Shown: piece by piece, positions 47,712 through 59,411 of the stretch
Numbering within the stretch: the first letter of the stretch is position 1
Layout: the number at the start of each line of letters is the position of its first letter
Assembly: GCA_037447655.1 (NCBI GenBank)
Contig: JBBHKE010001963.1
Coordinates: 89,078 to 153,077, forward strand
Origin: Zygnema cylindricum
Taxonomy: Eukaryota; Streptophyta; Zygnematophyceae; Zygnematales; Zygnemataceae
DNA length: 64,000 bases
Direction of reading: 5' to 3'
Notes under the pieces: model-generated
Told to the model about the DNA's origin: nothing
Seen by the model: the letters and a program-made list of their open reading frames with translations, nothing else
Databases searched by the model: none
Program-made: the position numbers and the translations under genes

Positions 47712-48480
47712 CCACGGGACCACTTAGTCAACAAGGCGCTTCAAGTAGTCTGACATGCATCCACCAAGGCAATAAGAAACATCTTTTCAGAAAATAGCTG
47801 AGGACCATATATATGAAACAACATATTCACTTCCCATTTTCAATACCTGTAACCTACGAAGTTTCAGCAATTGGTACCATTAATAGGCAAGGGCTGGCTA
47901 CCTTCCAGAAGGAATAAAGAAACAGACTCCACTCAGCATACTTCCAAGAAAGATATAAGACATCAGCTCAGAAATTCTGGCAGCCAACCATGTAGCTGAT
48001 CTTATCCATCTGCACAGAGACATCACAAATTCGAAGCTTAGTCGTTTCAAACAACTGAAACTCAGAAAAATCACAGGAAATTGAGAAGGGTGAAGTCATG
48101 CAGACGTACCTCCCAGATGCAACAAGTTCTCCAAATGATACTTTGACATTTTCTTTTACTTGTTCATATGCCCGTTCAGGCGAAAACAAAGAAAGGAAAC
48201 TGACGAACTATAAAGAGAACGCTGAAAGCTAAAGCTCCATGTCAGCATAGCAGACAGCGAGGAATTACAAAAGTACATTTCGACAAACATGTTTTCTTCA
48301 TTAACACTAGTTTCAACCTTACTTGAAAAAACATCTGCAATAACCAAATTAAAATGTACAACATTACATACAAGGTCTGGCAAGAAGTAACTTTATAGTC
48401 GTTTGCATTACCATACACATAATGCAATGATACTGGTGAAACGAAAACAATCGTAGTGTAGAGTTACTATAAACTCATGA
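47712..48480 (-). other. Upstream region of the Agenet gene
   Basis: Lower-GC sequence without a convincing coding exon. It may contain the promoter and 5' UTR introns of the Agenet gene. Stops lie immediately upstream of its first ATG. Confidence 0.35.
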
Positions 48481-48484
48481 AATA

Positions 48485-49515
48485 TCACAAAGATCCTCAA
48501 TAGAGTATATACCTGGTTAAACAAAAGGACCTAGTAATAGGTGAGCCTTCCAGATGGACCATACAAAATTGCCAACATTGAGGACAGTCTGACATTTGAA
48601 GAGACTATGAAGTTGTACGTAACTGGACTTTGGAAAACGGTTGTTGTCAACAACACTGCTCTTGTAAGTGCATGCATTGGTGAATAACATACCTCACGCA
48701 TTCCACATACAACCTAGTAATTTGAAGAATGTGAGAAACATTCGAACACAGAAACACTTACAAATCAGCTTTGAATGGACATACTTTATTTCTAGCAAGA
48801 GGAAACTAATGGAGGAAGAGGAAGCAAAAGTATTTGAAACTCTAGTCAATTAAGATGTCCTGTGTTGTACTATCCAATTTCATTCAAACTATTCAGCTCC
48901 AAACCAAAACTGTCTAAAGATTCTCAATAGAACATATGCCTGGTTTTCATAAAGAAGTTCAGGCCGGGACCTAGCAATAGGTGAACATCAAATGGACCAT
49001 ACAAAATTGCCAAGTTTTTTGCTAGCATTGAAGATTGTCTGACGTGTCAAAGAGACTATGAATTTGTACAAGACTGTACTTCGGAAAACGGTTGTTGTCA
49101 ATAACACTAAACTTGTAAGTGCTGCATTGGTAACTAACATACCACACATATGCCACATTGCCAAACAACCTAATAATCTGAAGAATGTGAGGAATATTCG
49201 AACACAAAATCAATGTGAGGAACAGTCGAACACAAAAACAATGTAAGAAACATTCAAAACAGCGAATCAGCTTTGAATTAACATACTTGATTTACAACAA
49301 CAGGAAGCTAATGACAAAGACTAGACTTCAAACAGTGGTTGTAGCCAACATCACTACTCTTGTAAGTGCATGCGTTGGTAAATAACATACCCTTAACCTG
49401 AGAAATGCGAGGAATAAAACAATGTGAGGAACATTTGAACACAAAAACTCGTGTGAACCCGCTTTGAACGTAAGTAGTTTATTTTTAGCAAGTGGAAACT
49501 TAATGACAAGTATTT
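48485..49515. repeat. Three diverged tandem copies of a segment of up to about 430 bp
   Basis: The order TCAATAGA, CCTAGYAATAGGTGA, ATGGACCATACAAAATTGCC, GAGACTATGAA and ACGGTTGTTGTC occurs at about 48,495-48,660 and again at 48,925-49,105. The following blocks (TGCATTGGT, AATAACATACC, TGTGAGRAACATTCGAAC) occur a third time at about 49,330-49,460. Copies differ by substitutions and indels. It is a local duplication upstream of the Agenet gene, function unknown. Confidence 0.7.
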
Positions 49516-50304
49516 TTAGTCCTTTAAAATTTCGTGTATTGTACTATACAATTTGATACTTCGAACAAAAACATTGGTACAATGACTATTTGAGCATAGT
49601 GTCTGTTGCTTCAATTCTGATGTAGTAGACTTCCAATAGTAGACTTACAATGCAGACGCATATTGCAATGGCCCAAACAGTTGCACCTATGCTGCATAAA
49701 CATCAGTTGGCTGTTCTTTCTACTGTAAGCTTACTACACAAAACAGTGTAATTGCCTACCTTTTGCTGAGAACTATGCTCGCAAGGCCGCCATAATTTTA
49801 TTTTCTGAGAAGAACACATGATTCAGTGTCTCGGGTGACCCAACCCTATTCGACAACTTGCGAGAAGCAAAGTTGTGAATATGGCTAAGCACCAACTAGG
49901 GAATTGAAAAGATTTGTATCCTACAAGGTTGTAAATCAGCTATCAGTACATTGGGATTTGGGAGATAGCGACTTGGGAGTTACGACACTCAAATGTTGGT
50001 CCGGAAGAGAACGCTAAACGACAATAATTCCTTGAAAAATTTAGTTGACATGGGAATATGCCCTCAGTTCAAAGTAAAGATTTTCAATACTATTTTTTGT
50101 TCCACCTTTTAGACTTTGAGAACTGCTTATGAAGGAAACACATCCAGAAATAAAGCCGTACAAAAATATACGCTTTCAGGAGACCTACTAGATTTTGACT
50201 TTTGAGGGGTGTCCCACCCCACCCACCCCAATCCAGTGAAAAATTGGGTGTCCGTACCGACGGCCGGTAAACACCATTCCTGACAATGCGCGTTGAGATA
50301 TCAG
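49516..50304. other. No gene recognised
   Basis: Sequence between the local tandem duplication and the next transposon. No coding signature or paired ends noticed. Confidence 0.4.
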
Positions 50305-51277
50305 CAGAGGTCGCAAAAGACAAAATTTCAGATACCCGAATCCGACAAAAAAAAATTCAAAATCTGAACACCCGAAATCCGGCCGGGTTATCGCACGCTC
50401 CTAAATTGTTACCCGGTAACCCGATACGCGTTTACGAAAAATAAAAGTTAACCGAAACTCGATTTCTCGCGACTACACGTACCCGAATAAGTACAAAATT
50501 AGTGAAACAATTTACAATAATGCTGGATAGTATGGACACTACAGTATAGTACACCGCGAATCGCTATTAGCGTATAAGTTTTTTTGGCGTATAAGAATAA
50601 TTACAGTTATTAAAGCTAATTGGGAATTTGGAAATTTTCAAAAAAAATATACATTCTAATTTTTTACTAATACTAATTTGGGTTTTTCAAAAAATTAAAT
50701 TCACGTAGCAAACATGCTTACATTAATAAAGGTACTCGTACAAAATTTGACAAATCGTACGTTCACACGCTCGACCACGCGGTTGTCAGACGAATATGTG
50801 CGAACGTGATTTTTTAAAGCACGATTTCATCCCCTTTATGGAGCGCACCTTCACATGCGTGCGTGGTTATGTTAAATCATTTTCTGTACTTTTTCACTTA
50901 AAAACGTACATTTTTGTACGGTCCGACATTGACCGTACACCATACTATTTAAATTGCACTGTACTTTCATTGTTGACGCTAATTCGAACAAAACCCTAAA
51001 AGGCGTATAAAAAAAAATACAATTATTAACTATATTTAAGAATTTGGGTCAAAATTTGGGGGAACCGAATTAGCGTTCAATACGCTAATATTATGAAACC
51101 TTCGATTTTTTTCGTCTTTTGCTCACGCGGCCTTACCCTAATTTGCTTTTTTTTTTCTATATCACCCGGCCGAATCCGGCCGGCCCCCAAAATTTGGCAC
51201 CCGAATCCGTTCCCGATCCAACGTGGCCGGCTGGGTACGAATCGGGTACGGATTCGTGTACCCGATTGCGGCCTCTA
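50305..51277. mobile_element. Family H hAT-like element H3 carrying a D MITE
   Basis: The ends CAGAGGTCGCAAAAG and its inverse (GATTGCGGCCTCTA) enclose TACCCGAATCCG/CGGATTCGTGTACCCG words, a G/C-richer variant of the H1 and H2 ends. A family D copy is nested inside at 50,550-51,090. No transposase. Confidence 0.65.
50550..51090. mobile_element. Family D MITE copy D7, right end degraded
   Basis: It begins TACACCGCGAATCGCTATTAG. The other side reaches AATTAGCGTTCAATACGCTAAT, but the final CACCG part is missing. It lies inside H3. Confidence 0.65.
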
Positions 51278-51299
51278 ACCTTAGGGTGGAGTTAGGGTG

Positions 51300-53066
51300 A
51301 CGTTACCTTAGGGGAAAATGAGGTTGTTTACTTAAGACCGTACTGTTGCGTAAAATGTCGTACCAATTTTTTTTTTCAGAAAAAATAGGTTACTAGATGA
51401 TTGATTTGATTCTCCAAGGATATGGGCTAAACCTTTACTATCGGATGCATAATCGAATACGCTTTCGCCCGAACCTTTTAAGGGTGAACCTCTATCACGC
51501 GAAAAGTGGGGTTTTTTACTGGAAAAAAATGTACTTTCATACAGATCCAGCTCATTTCCGTACAGAGACGTACTGACTTTTTTATTATTTTTTTTAAACA
51601 TGATTACTGTCGGCGCGTCAAGATTCTCCAAACTTCGGGGCGACAACATCGACCATCCGATTACATGTTTTCGAAGCAAGCGGTCACGTCGCCCATTGAT
51701 TAATTAGGCTGCGCCCCCATGTAGTTGTAACTTAGCGTACTTACTTTGTATTTTAGCGCGGATCCGGCGGACCCGGATTTCAAGTGTCTCTATGTGTTCA
51801 TTCGAAATTATTACTTAAGTTTGTGACAATTGTATACGTCGACAACGCCCGTGACGGCTGTCACCGTGTACAATTTGTGATGACGCACCATATTTTCTTG
51901 AAACTTTTTGAAGCGTCGCAAGACGCATCGTAATTTTTGAAACGATTTGCGGATTTGGTATGTCGCATGTCTTTGCGAGACATCGTTGACGTACAGCCTT
52001 GCACCCGTGGCTGTGCAAAATGCCTTGACGTGAACCTCTCCCGTCCGGCCGCCATTACTTCGCAGATTTTTCACGTTCGCAGACTTTTCAACTTTGCGTG
52101 AAATGACACTGCAGCGTCGAGACCCCTGCAAAAAAAAAACCATACAACATGCAAGCCGACAAAAACAAACAAACCCTGTACTTTTTTTCGTCGTCAAAAC
52201 TTCTAAAATCTTTTCACACGTGGGAATATATTTTCAGATTGGTGTAGACGGATTTGCTTAGCTTAAAACACAGTGCCGATGTGTTTTATGATAAGCTTGA
52301 AAATGACGTGACAGTGGGTCGAATTACTCTCCTAAGGAGGAGAGTCATCAATCAGCGGACGTGTAAAATGTTTACGCGTGGAAAGATGACGTACGCGCGC
52401 GCCTTCGGACAGGCGAAAATCAAATCCAACGAAAACCACCAAAAAAAATATTTGTTGAAGAATGTGTCGTGACGCCTCCTCCACGATCCGCTGACATCCG
52501 GAATTTATGGCGCCACGACGAAACACGAACAACAAAACAACTACAAAAAATACAAAACACGAACGTACAAATTGTACATTCACGTAATTTAATTTTGCGA
52601 CTGGATTTACGGATACAAGTCCACATATTGTGCTTTTGGAATCTTTGACTGCTCGTCCTCACAACATGAACCTACGTGCGTCCAATCGAAAGAAAGCACG
52701 AACGCGATAGATTCCATTGTTGACACGACCTGATGGAGAAGTGAACGAAGTATTACTGCCAGTAAACGTTTCCGTACGATTACTGTCGGCACCTGGTGAA
52801 GGGTTACCCTACGTTTTCAACAAGTGACATAAAGGAGGTCAGTTTTAAGAGCCTGAACGTATACGATTGTGTCGCGCGTAAAAGTAAAATATATCCACGA
52901 TCAACGCGCGATCTGATGGCTACACGTCGTATAGGCCATGTGCCTTCCGCTGGGGTGGATGCGAGGCCACCAGAAGCCGCGAGAAAATCTTTGACGGAGG
53001 ATATTTTTTCACGCTCTTGTTGCCATACACTAACCATTCTGACGTTTTCGTACGCTTTTACAAATC
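51300..53066. repeat. Composite of repeat family E and a family P element
   Basis: 51,315-51,490 and 52,880-53,050 match the two halves of the E repeat at 25,150-25,720. Between them, 51,707 starts a P-type end (reads GGCTGCGCCCCCATGT), and P-type interior sequence follows (TGCAAAAAAAAAACC and the GTGTTTTATGATAAG region). This suggests P inserted into E. The right P end could not be placed. Confidence 0.5.
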
Positions 53067-53600
53067 CTAAGGGTAAGTCCCCATGTATTAAAGTATCTAC
53101 TTTTCTTTGTCTTTTTGCCCTAAAATTCAAGGAACTTTGACAAAAACTTTAGCCGTACGAGAAAATCATTTTTACCAAAGTAGGGTGAACGTCAATTCAT
53201 ACTTTGGATGTACGGCGTATTTGTCATCTCGTGAACGCATTTTGGCGTTTTCCCCTTTTTGACCCCTGGGCAAGAGAATCCAGTAAAAAAAAACTTAATC
53301 CAAAATCACATCGAGAGGGTGATTTTAGTTAAAGTAACGCCCAAACAGTGAATGAAAAATGACCCATGCACGCGCTACAAGAGTGGGAAAATTTTAGGAC
53401 GATGGAGAGTCCTCTCTATTTTTCTCCTTGCCATTCACGCGCACGTACGGAAAAAAAATTGCAGAGGTCTCGGACCTCCACTTTCATTCATGGGGTCCTT
53501 TGCAAAATTTTGCACAGTCGTCGCCTTTCCCCTCTCCCTCTCACACTATCGTATTTGTTTCGCACTATTTAGGATTAGACACGACAATATTGGTTTTAAA
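53067..53600. repeat. Dispersed repeat shared with 1,280-1,800
   Basis: It starts GGGTAAGTCCCCATGT and matches 1,280-1,800 closely, with a roughly 25-bp extra segment near 53,245. Short frames here are not conserved between the copies. Confidence 0.6.
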
Positions 53601-55120
53601 TGAAAGATAATTTAGAAATATTAACGCCAAAAAACGTTAATCTTCAAACATTTCTTTAAAGAATAAGGAAAACGTGTTTTAAAACAAATTATTTTCGAAA
53701 ACAAATAGAAACACGTATTCACATGTGCAAAAAAAAATCAAAATTTTCAAAAATAATTCAAGGGACGACGAAACATGCACGATCCGCTTTGTTTTGTTGG
53801 TTTACGTTCAGGTACTACGAAGCAAAGTACATAATTTGTTTGGTTTTGTCCGTTTGCGCCTAGTACGCATTTTATATTGCAAGGGGTCTCAAGATTTTCA
53901 TGACATTTCACGTCGAGCAGACAAGCGACGCAAAGGCACAATGCATCTTCTTCAACCGTGAAACGGTACAGGCTGGATGGCGGTACTTCTACAATGTTAC
54001 GAAAAGGCATGCAACGTCACATTTTCAAAAAATAGCATGCGTCATTATAGATTGTAGACGTTAACAGCCGTCACGGGCATTATCAGTTTATACAATCATC
54101 ACACCCATTAAGTAACAATTTCGTTGTTACACATAGGGACATTTGGAACCAGGAGCCGCTTGATCTGCGCTAAAAAACAAAGTAAATTCTCTAACTTTCA
54201 TGTACATGGAGACGCATCGTAAGAGCCATTAATGAATAAATTGTACTCATAAATATATTACGGACTTATTGGAGATAATCGGTTTGGTTTTGCGCGTGGA
54301 CATCCATGCTGGAAAATTGAAACGGACTCGACGTTACGTGGCCAACTACAATAGATTGAAATATATGTCCTGATGTCAACACACGCGTTGCTCGAGATGG
54401 TCTTAGTGGCCGTCAATATGGACGCAAAATTATTCGCGGGTTTGGATGGACACCCTCGAAACCTAGAAGGTGCCCTAAAAATGTAGTTGTTTGTACGGCT
54501 TTTTTCTTGAGTGTTTACCTAGAGTTTGGGGTATCTACATAGCATCCCCCTTTAGGGTATGTCCCCATGTGCATAAGCAAGAGTTTTTTTTTGTTGTTTT
54601 TATGTAAAACTTAGCGCGTACTGCATAAGTTGCAACTGTACGACAGAATCGCAAATTTGTAGAGTACAATTTGCGTCATCCTCGAACTTAGGATTTACAC
54701 AAATTTGTCTTCTTCTGTTTTTCAAACCACTTCCATCACAAAAAACGTCATCTTCAAACTTATGTTTAAAACACATCCGCGATGTGTTTTAAAACTAAGT
54801 ATTTTCAATAAACAAATAAGAACATATATTCGCACGTGTCGTAAATTTTGAAAATTTTCATTTTATTTTTAAGGACAAAGAAAAGTACATAATTCGCTAT
54901 ATTTTGTCTGTTTGGGTTCAATACGACGAAGAAAAGTACACAGTTTTTTTGGTTTTGTCCGTTTTCCTTCGGTACAGATTTTTTTTTTTTTTGCAGGGGT
55001 CTCAAAATTTAAATGCCATTTCACGTCGACTAGACAGGCGACGCGAAGGCAAAACACATATTTTTCAACCGTGAAAATGCACAAGCAAGAAAAAAGTATG
55101 TCTACAATGTCACGGTAAAA
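53601..55120. repeat. Family P-related fragments
   Basis: Interior blocks typical of P elements recur (GGGGTCTCAAGATTT, TTTCACGTCGA, TTGTCCGTTTGCG). A P-type start occurs at 54,556 (GGGTATGTCCCCATGT). The right end of this last element is interrupted by the Copia element at 55,126, whose target duplication CATGC is part of the P sequence on both sides. Confidence 0.55.
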
Positions 55121-55125
55121 CATGC

Positions 55126-56180
55126 TGTAGAAATTAATGTTCCATTTTAAATATTTTCTAGGTCTAAAAATAAATATAGAAAGAAGCCGAGGCAGTCTAC
55201 CTCTAACTTCTTTCTCCAACTCTCAAACTTGTCGCAGTCACTGAGAAATTGGAGAGGGAGCTAGAGCCATGACTACCTAGGCTATCCAGAGGTTTACGGG
55301 AAATTTATATTAGTTAGGGGTTTATTTACTAAAAGGTATGTGCCGGCCACAGGATTTGATCCTGGTACCTACCGGCCGGCAAACAACAGTTAGCCGATAG
55401 CCTTAGCCGTTAAGTCTAAACTAATGTTACGTAGTATATGGTTTGATATTTATTTAAACATGAATACGTAGGATAAATCATTTAACTGTAATTGTTTACG
55501 GGATACATAGATCCGGTAAAGTATAAGTACGGATTACGGTACGGACAAGAAATCAATACCGCGCATTTATTTCTTTAGTGAAACGAATACCGCGCATGTA
55601 TTTATTACGGCTACGATTAAAATCGAATTTAATCGGACGGCCGGAATTAGCGCCGAGATCGCGGAAGAAGATTTCGGCGGTTTGTGGCCATCGCCACATC
55701 GGATGACACGTGGCAAAATTACATTGGATCGTGGTATCTCCGAAGATTATGGCACTGAATCCGGATATGACATGTGTCGACATTTAGGCCATGTCGTACA
55801 ATGTCCGTACATAAAGTACACCAGCAGTTGTACTTTTGCGTACGGAACTGTAATCTGATTGGTTCCGTATATCAATAGATAGAGTCTGTGAGAGAGATAG
55901 GACTTAGAAAAATTAGGAGATATGACCCTCTCTCCCAGAGAGCTTCTGTACAAAAGGTCAACTTTGACCCTCCATAACTTACTGCTCTGGGGAGCAAATT
56001 CAGAGATTTTTTTTTTGCTATTGACTCAGGGGAGTCTTGCCTTCAAAGGGGTGCAAGTGTTCAAAGTTTTTGTCTACTAGGGTGACAGTTATTTTTGTTG
56101 AAACACAAAGGGGTCGAGTTATCCTAAAGGCTTCTTGGAAGCTCTCCAATCTGAGGACTTATGGAGGTCTCAGAGTTACA
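55126..56180 (+). repeat. 5' LTR of the Copia element, 1,055 bp
   Basis: It begins TGTAGAAATTAATG and ends CAGAGTTACA, with the TG...CA boundaries usual for LTRs. It matches 60,528-61,584 nearly throughout, with most differences near the two ends. A GCCGGCC/GGCCGGC hairpin with a GGATTTGATCC box lies at about 55,340-55,385. Confidence 0.93.
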
Positions 56181-56823
56181 GGTTATGGGCCCAACCTCTA
56201 GGGTACCAATTTTTAATGGAATTGGCTTCATATACTGGGAAAGTATGATGATAGGAGCTCTATGCGAAAAAAGGTTTTGGGGGATAGTGAGTGGACGGTT
56301 GGGGCGTCCATCAAGTCTTAGAATCCCTCTAGGGTTTGGAGGAAGCAGATTCACCAGGAAAGAGGATCCACCTTCAATGGAGGAAACAAAGGAAGGAGAA
56401 GTGGTGGACAAAGGAAAGGAGAAGGAGGCGACCACACCAATAGCAACTGGTTCGGCATTCATGTCACCTATTCCGAGGAACGAGGAGAATGATACTGAAA
56501 CCTGGGACTTCAACAATATGGCGGCAAAGCACTTCATCCTACGCCATCTCACTCAAGGACTTGCATGTCCTCATTTGCAGGTAGAAAGGGCATCCGATCT
56601 TTGGATGGCTCTCATAGAAATGTACCGAGGTGGTATGATTCAGCAAGAACAATTGGCTGATCAGAAAGTTAAGGAGTATGTATACAAAGGGGGAGGGATG
56701 TTTGATTTTTGCAATGAGCTTGCTACACTCTTCATGGAGCTAGAGAGTGCGGGAAAAGATTTTAGTGAAAAAGAAAAGGTTAACTGTTTACTGATGAAGT
56801 TACCCGATGAGTTCAAAATATAG
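56161..56823 (+). pseudogene. Copia gag, N-terminal part, ends in premature stop
   Basis: An open frame of about 220 codons with features of Copia gag: a FNGIGFIYWE start segment, then a helical region with SDLWMALIEMY and a QEQLADQKVKEY stretch. It ends in TAG at 56,821-56,823, well before the zinc knuckle. Translation probably starts at ATG 56,185 inside the primer site, since 56,161 is still in the LTR. Confidence 0.8.
56181..56196 (+). promoter_or_regulatory. Primer-binding site matching the anticodon region of initiator tRNA-Met
   Basis: Directly after the 5' LTR, GGTTATGGGCCC is complementary to the anticodon stem-loop of plant initiator tRNA-Met, not to its 3' end. Drosophila copia and several relatives are primed by a 5' half of this tRNA. 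The ATG inside the site is in frame with gag. Confidence 0.7.
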
Positions 56824-56831
56824 TCAACCGT

Positions 56832-57658
56832 GTGCAGGACTTGCCGGAATCAAGGTGGATATGGAACTCAGTGGTAGGGATGATTCTCGTTCGGGAGAAT
56901 ACGATTGAGATCCGAAGGGGAGGAAAGAGTGGCCAAGCCTTAGCAACTGCGACCGATTGGAGGAACAAGGATTCACGGAAACCGGTCGGAAACTATGGGG
57001 GGAGGGAGCAGAAAAATCAGACCGACGAGTTTGACCAAGGGTTCCCAAAGGTTTATGTCATTTTTGAAAGAAACCTAAGCAATATATGGCAGAGTGCACT
57101 AAGCTAACCGAGCTTCGGTTAAAGGAGGGGCAGATCGGTGGTACCCCGAAAGGAAAGAAAAAGGCCCTTGTGACACAGGTACATGAGGCTGAATCCGAGG
57201 ACGAGGACGATGAGCTCCTTTTGGATGAGGAGTTGGAGGCGAAAAATGAGGTCGAAATTCCACGAAGGCATAAATGTGCTTACGGTGGATTGAAAGGTGA
57301 AGCAGGCTGGATTGTAGATTCAGGTGCCTCCATGCACATGTGTAAGGATAGGCACCTGTTCACTAAGATAAAAAGGATTCCCACCGTAGAGATAGAGTAC
57401 GGGGTTGGAAGGATAGTCACCACTACTCTTGTAGGATCGGTAGATTTGAAAGTGTTAGTAGAAGGAAAGACATCCATAGTAACATTCTCCGATGTATTGT
57501 ATATTCCGGAGTTGAACAAAGACCTCATCTCTACATCCGTATTAGATGATAACGGTTTTTTTACTAACACTGGGGAAGGAGTCTTTACTGCTAGTTTTGA
57601 GGAGATGTCTATTTCATTGCTGAAAAAGGTAGCCATGGGATGTTTAGGCTCGTTTTAA
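56832..57658 (+). pseudogene. Copia gag C-terminal part and protease, frameshifted
   Basis: After the gag stop the frame changes. The zinc knuckle expected as C-X2-C-X4-H-X4-C is present at about 57,056-57,097, but its second Cys codon reads TGA and its His codon reads CAA, so it could not bind zinc. From 57,086 a frame stays open to 57,658 and contains the aspartic protease signature VDSGAS at about 57,313. The next stop at 57,656 precedes the integrase. Confidence 0.8.
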
Positions 57659-57689
57659 GTAATGAAAAGAACAAAATTTATTATGCTGG

Positions 57690-58362
57690 TGTTCATGATA
57701 TTATGATGTGGCATAAGATGCTTGGGCATGTGAATCTAGACAAGTTAACAGAGATGAAAAAGATGTGAGTGGTGGAAGGGATTAAGTTCAGTGAGAATGA
57801 TAATATAAGTGATTGTAGTGGATGTGCTCAAGGTAAAACACACAGATTACCCTTTCCTAAATCAGCCACCTGTAAGGGAAAAAAAATTATAGATCTAGTA
57901 CACACAGATATTTGGGGACCGGCTAAAGTGCCCTCACCGGGGGGGAAGAGATTTATGATGACTATCACTGATGATTGGTCTCGGTATTCCCGAGTGTATT
58001 TTTTGAAAAACGAGTCCGAAGCTCAGGATTGTTTTAAACAATATAAAGCATGGAGCGAAAAACTCCATGAAATTCCAATCAAGAGAATACGGAGTGACAA
58101 TGGTGGAGAGTATACTTCTAACCTGTTTGAGGATTTTTTGAGGGAAATTAGGGTCGAACACCAAAAGTCAGTTCCAGAAAACTCGGAACAGAATGGGGTA
58201 GCTGGAAGGTTAAATAGAACACTAAGTGATAGTGCTAGAAGTATGTTGTTAGATAAGAAGATAAGAAAAAGGTTTTGGGTAGAAGCAATGAACTGTTCTA
58301 ATTACCTCAAAAATAGAGTTCTTACTTCAGCTATAAAAGATCAAACACCTTATGAGAGATAG
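57690..58362 (+). pseudogene. Copia integrase, broken at start and end
   Basis: The HHCC zinc domain (MWHKMLGHVN, then CSGCAQGKTHR) spans about 57,700-57,850 and is split by a TGA at 57,766-57,768. The core carries the three catalytic acidic residues in context: HTDIWGP, RSDNGGEY, and NSEQNGVAGRLNR. A TAG at 58,360 ends the frame just before the conserved GRKPDISHLKVFG motif, which follows at once. Confidence 0.85.
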
Positions 58363-58559
58363 ACAGGCCGAAAACCAGACATATCTCACTTAAAGGTTTT
58401 CGGCAGTCAAGTATTCAGTCTAGATACTGATCGGTCCAATTGGAAGCTAGATCCTAAAGGAAAACCGGATACTTATTAGGATATGATGAGGATGTTAAAG
58501 GATATTGAGTTTATGATCTAAAAAAGGAAGATATAATCTTAGTAAAGCATCTAGTAGTT

Positions 58560-59411
58560 ATGGATGAAGGAAAGCCTGTGGATCCCTTCAAGTATACAAA
58601 GTCAGTAAAAATCAGATTTGAGTCAGAAAATTCCGATGACTTTGAGCTTCCTAACTATCCAAGTTTTAGAGAAGATGACATTCTTGCAGGTACAAATCAG
58701 ACCAAAAAGGACTCGGCTGTGGAAACTTCAGTGACAACTCTACCCGAAGCGGAAGACGTGGTGGAAATTCATTCAGAATCAAAAGATAGGGGAGAAGCCG
58801 AGTTTGTTCGAAAGAATCCACGAGAACCATCTATTCCGGCCTCAAATTTTGAGGGGGGAAGGAGAAGTAGCAAAAGATTGCAAGAAAAACAGGTTAATAA
58901 CAAGGTAACTAAACTATCTCATCAAGATGAACCTCAAACTTATGGAGAGGCGATGACTTGTCCAGAAAGAAATCGGTGGAAGACAACCATCAATGAGGAG
59001 ATGGCCTCAATTATGGCAGCCGATACTTGGGAGCTGGTGGATTGTCCACCTAACCGAAAACCAATCGGTTGTAAGTGGGTTTTCAAATCAAAACTGAACC
59101 CAGATAACACAATTGAGCGCTACAAGGCCCGACTAGTGGCAAAGGGATTTACACAAAAGGAGGGAATTGACTACGAGGAAACCTTTGCCCCGGTGGTCAG
59201 ATTTCCCTCCGTCGGCATACTTCTCAGCTTGGCAGCAGCAGAAGACATGGAAGTGCACCAGATGGACATCAAGAAAGCCTTTTGCAATGGAGAATTGGAA
59301 GAGGAGATCTTCATGCGACAACCCGTAGGGTTTGTGGAGGAAGGAGAGGAGAGTAAGGTATGCCGGCTGATTAAATATCTTTATGGTTTGAAACAGGCGC
59401 CTCGAAAGTGA
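58560..59411 (+). pseudogene. Copia linker and reverse transcriptase N-terminal half
   Basis: An acidic linker is followed by the Copia reverse transcriptase motifs CKWVFKSK, YKARLVAKGFTQ, FAPVVRF, MDIKKAFCNGELEEEIFM and YGLKQAPRK. A TGA at 59,409-59,411 falls where a Trp is expected in this family, which interrupts the enzyme before its catalytic box. Confidence 0.88.

Noticed and set aside
55553-55953. Two minus-strand frames present in both LTRs (also 60,956-61,392)
   Set aside because: They recur only because the LTRs are duplicates; no protein similarity was recognised and LTRs are normally non-coding.
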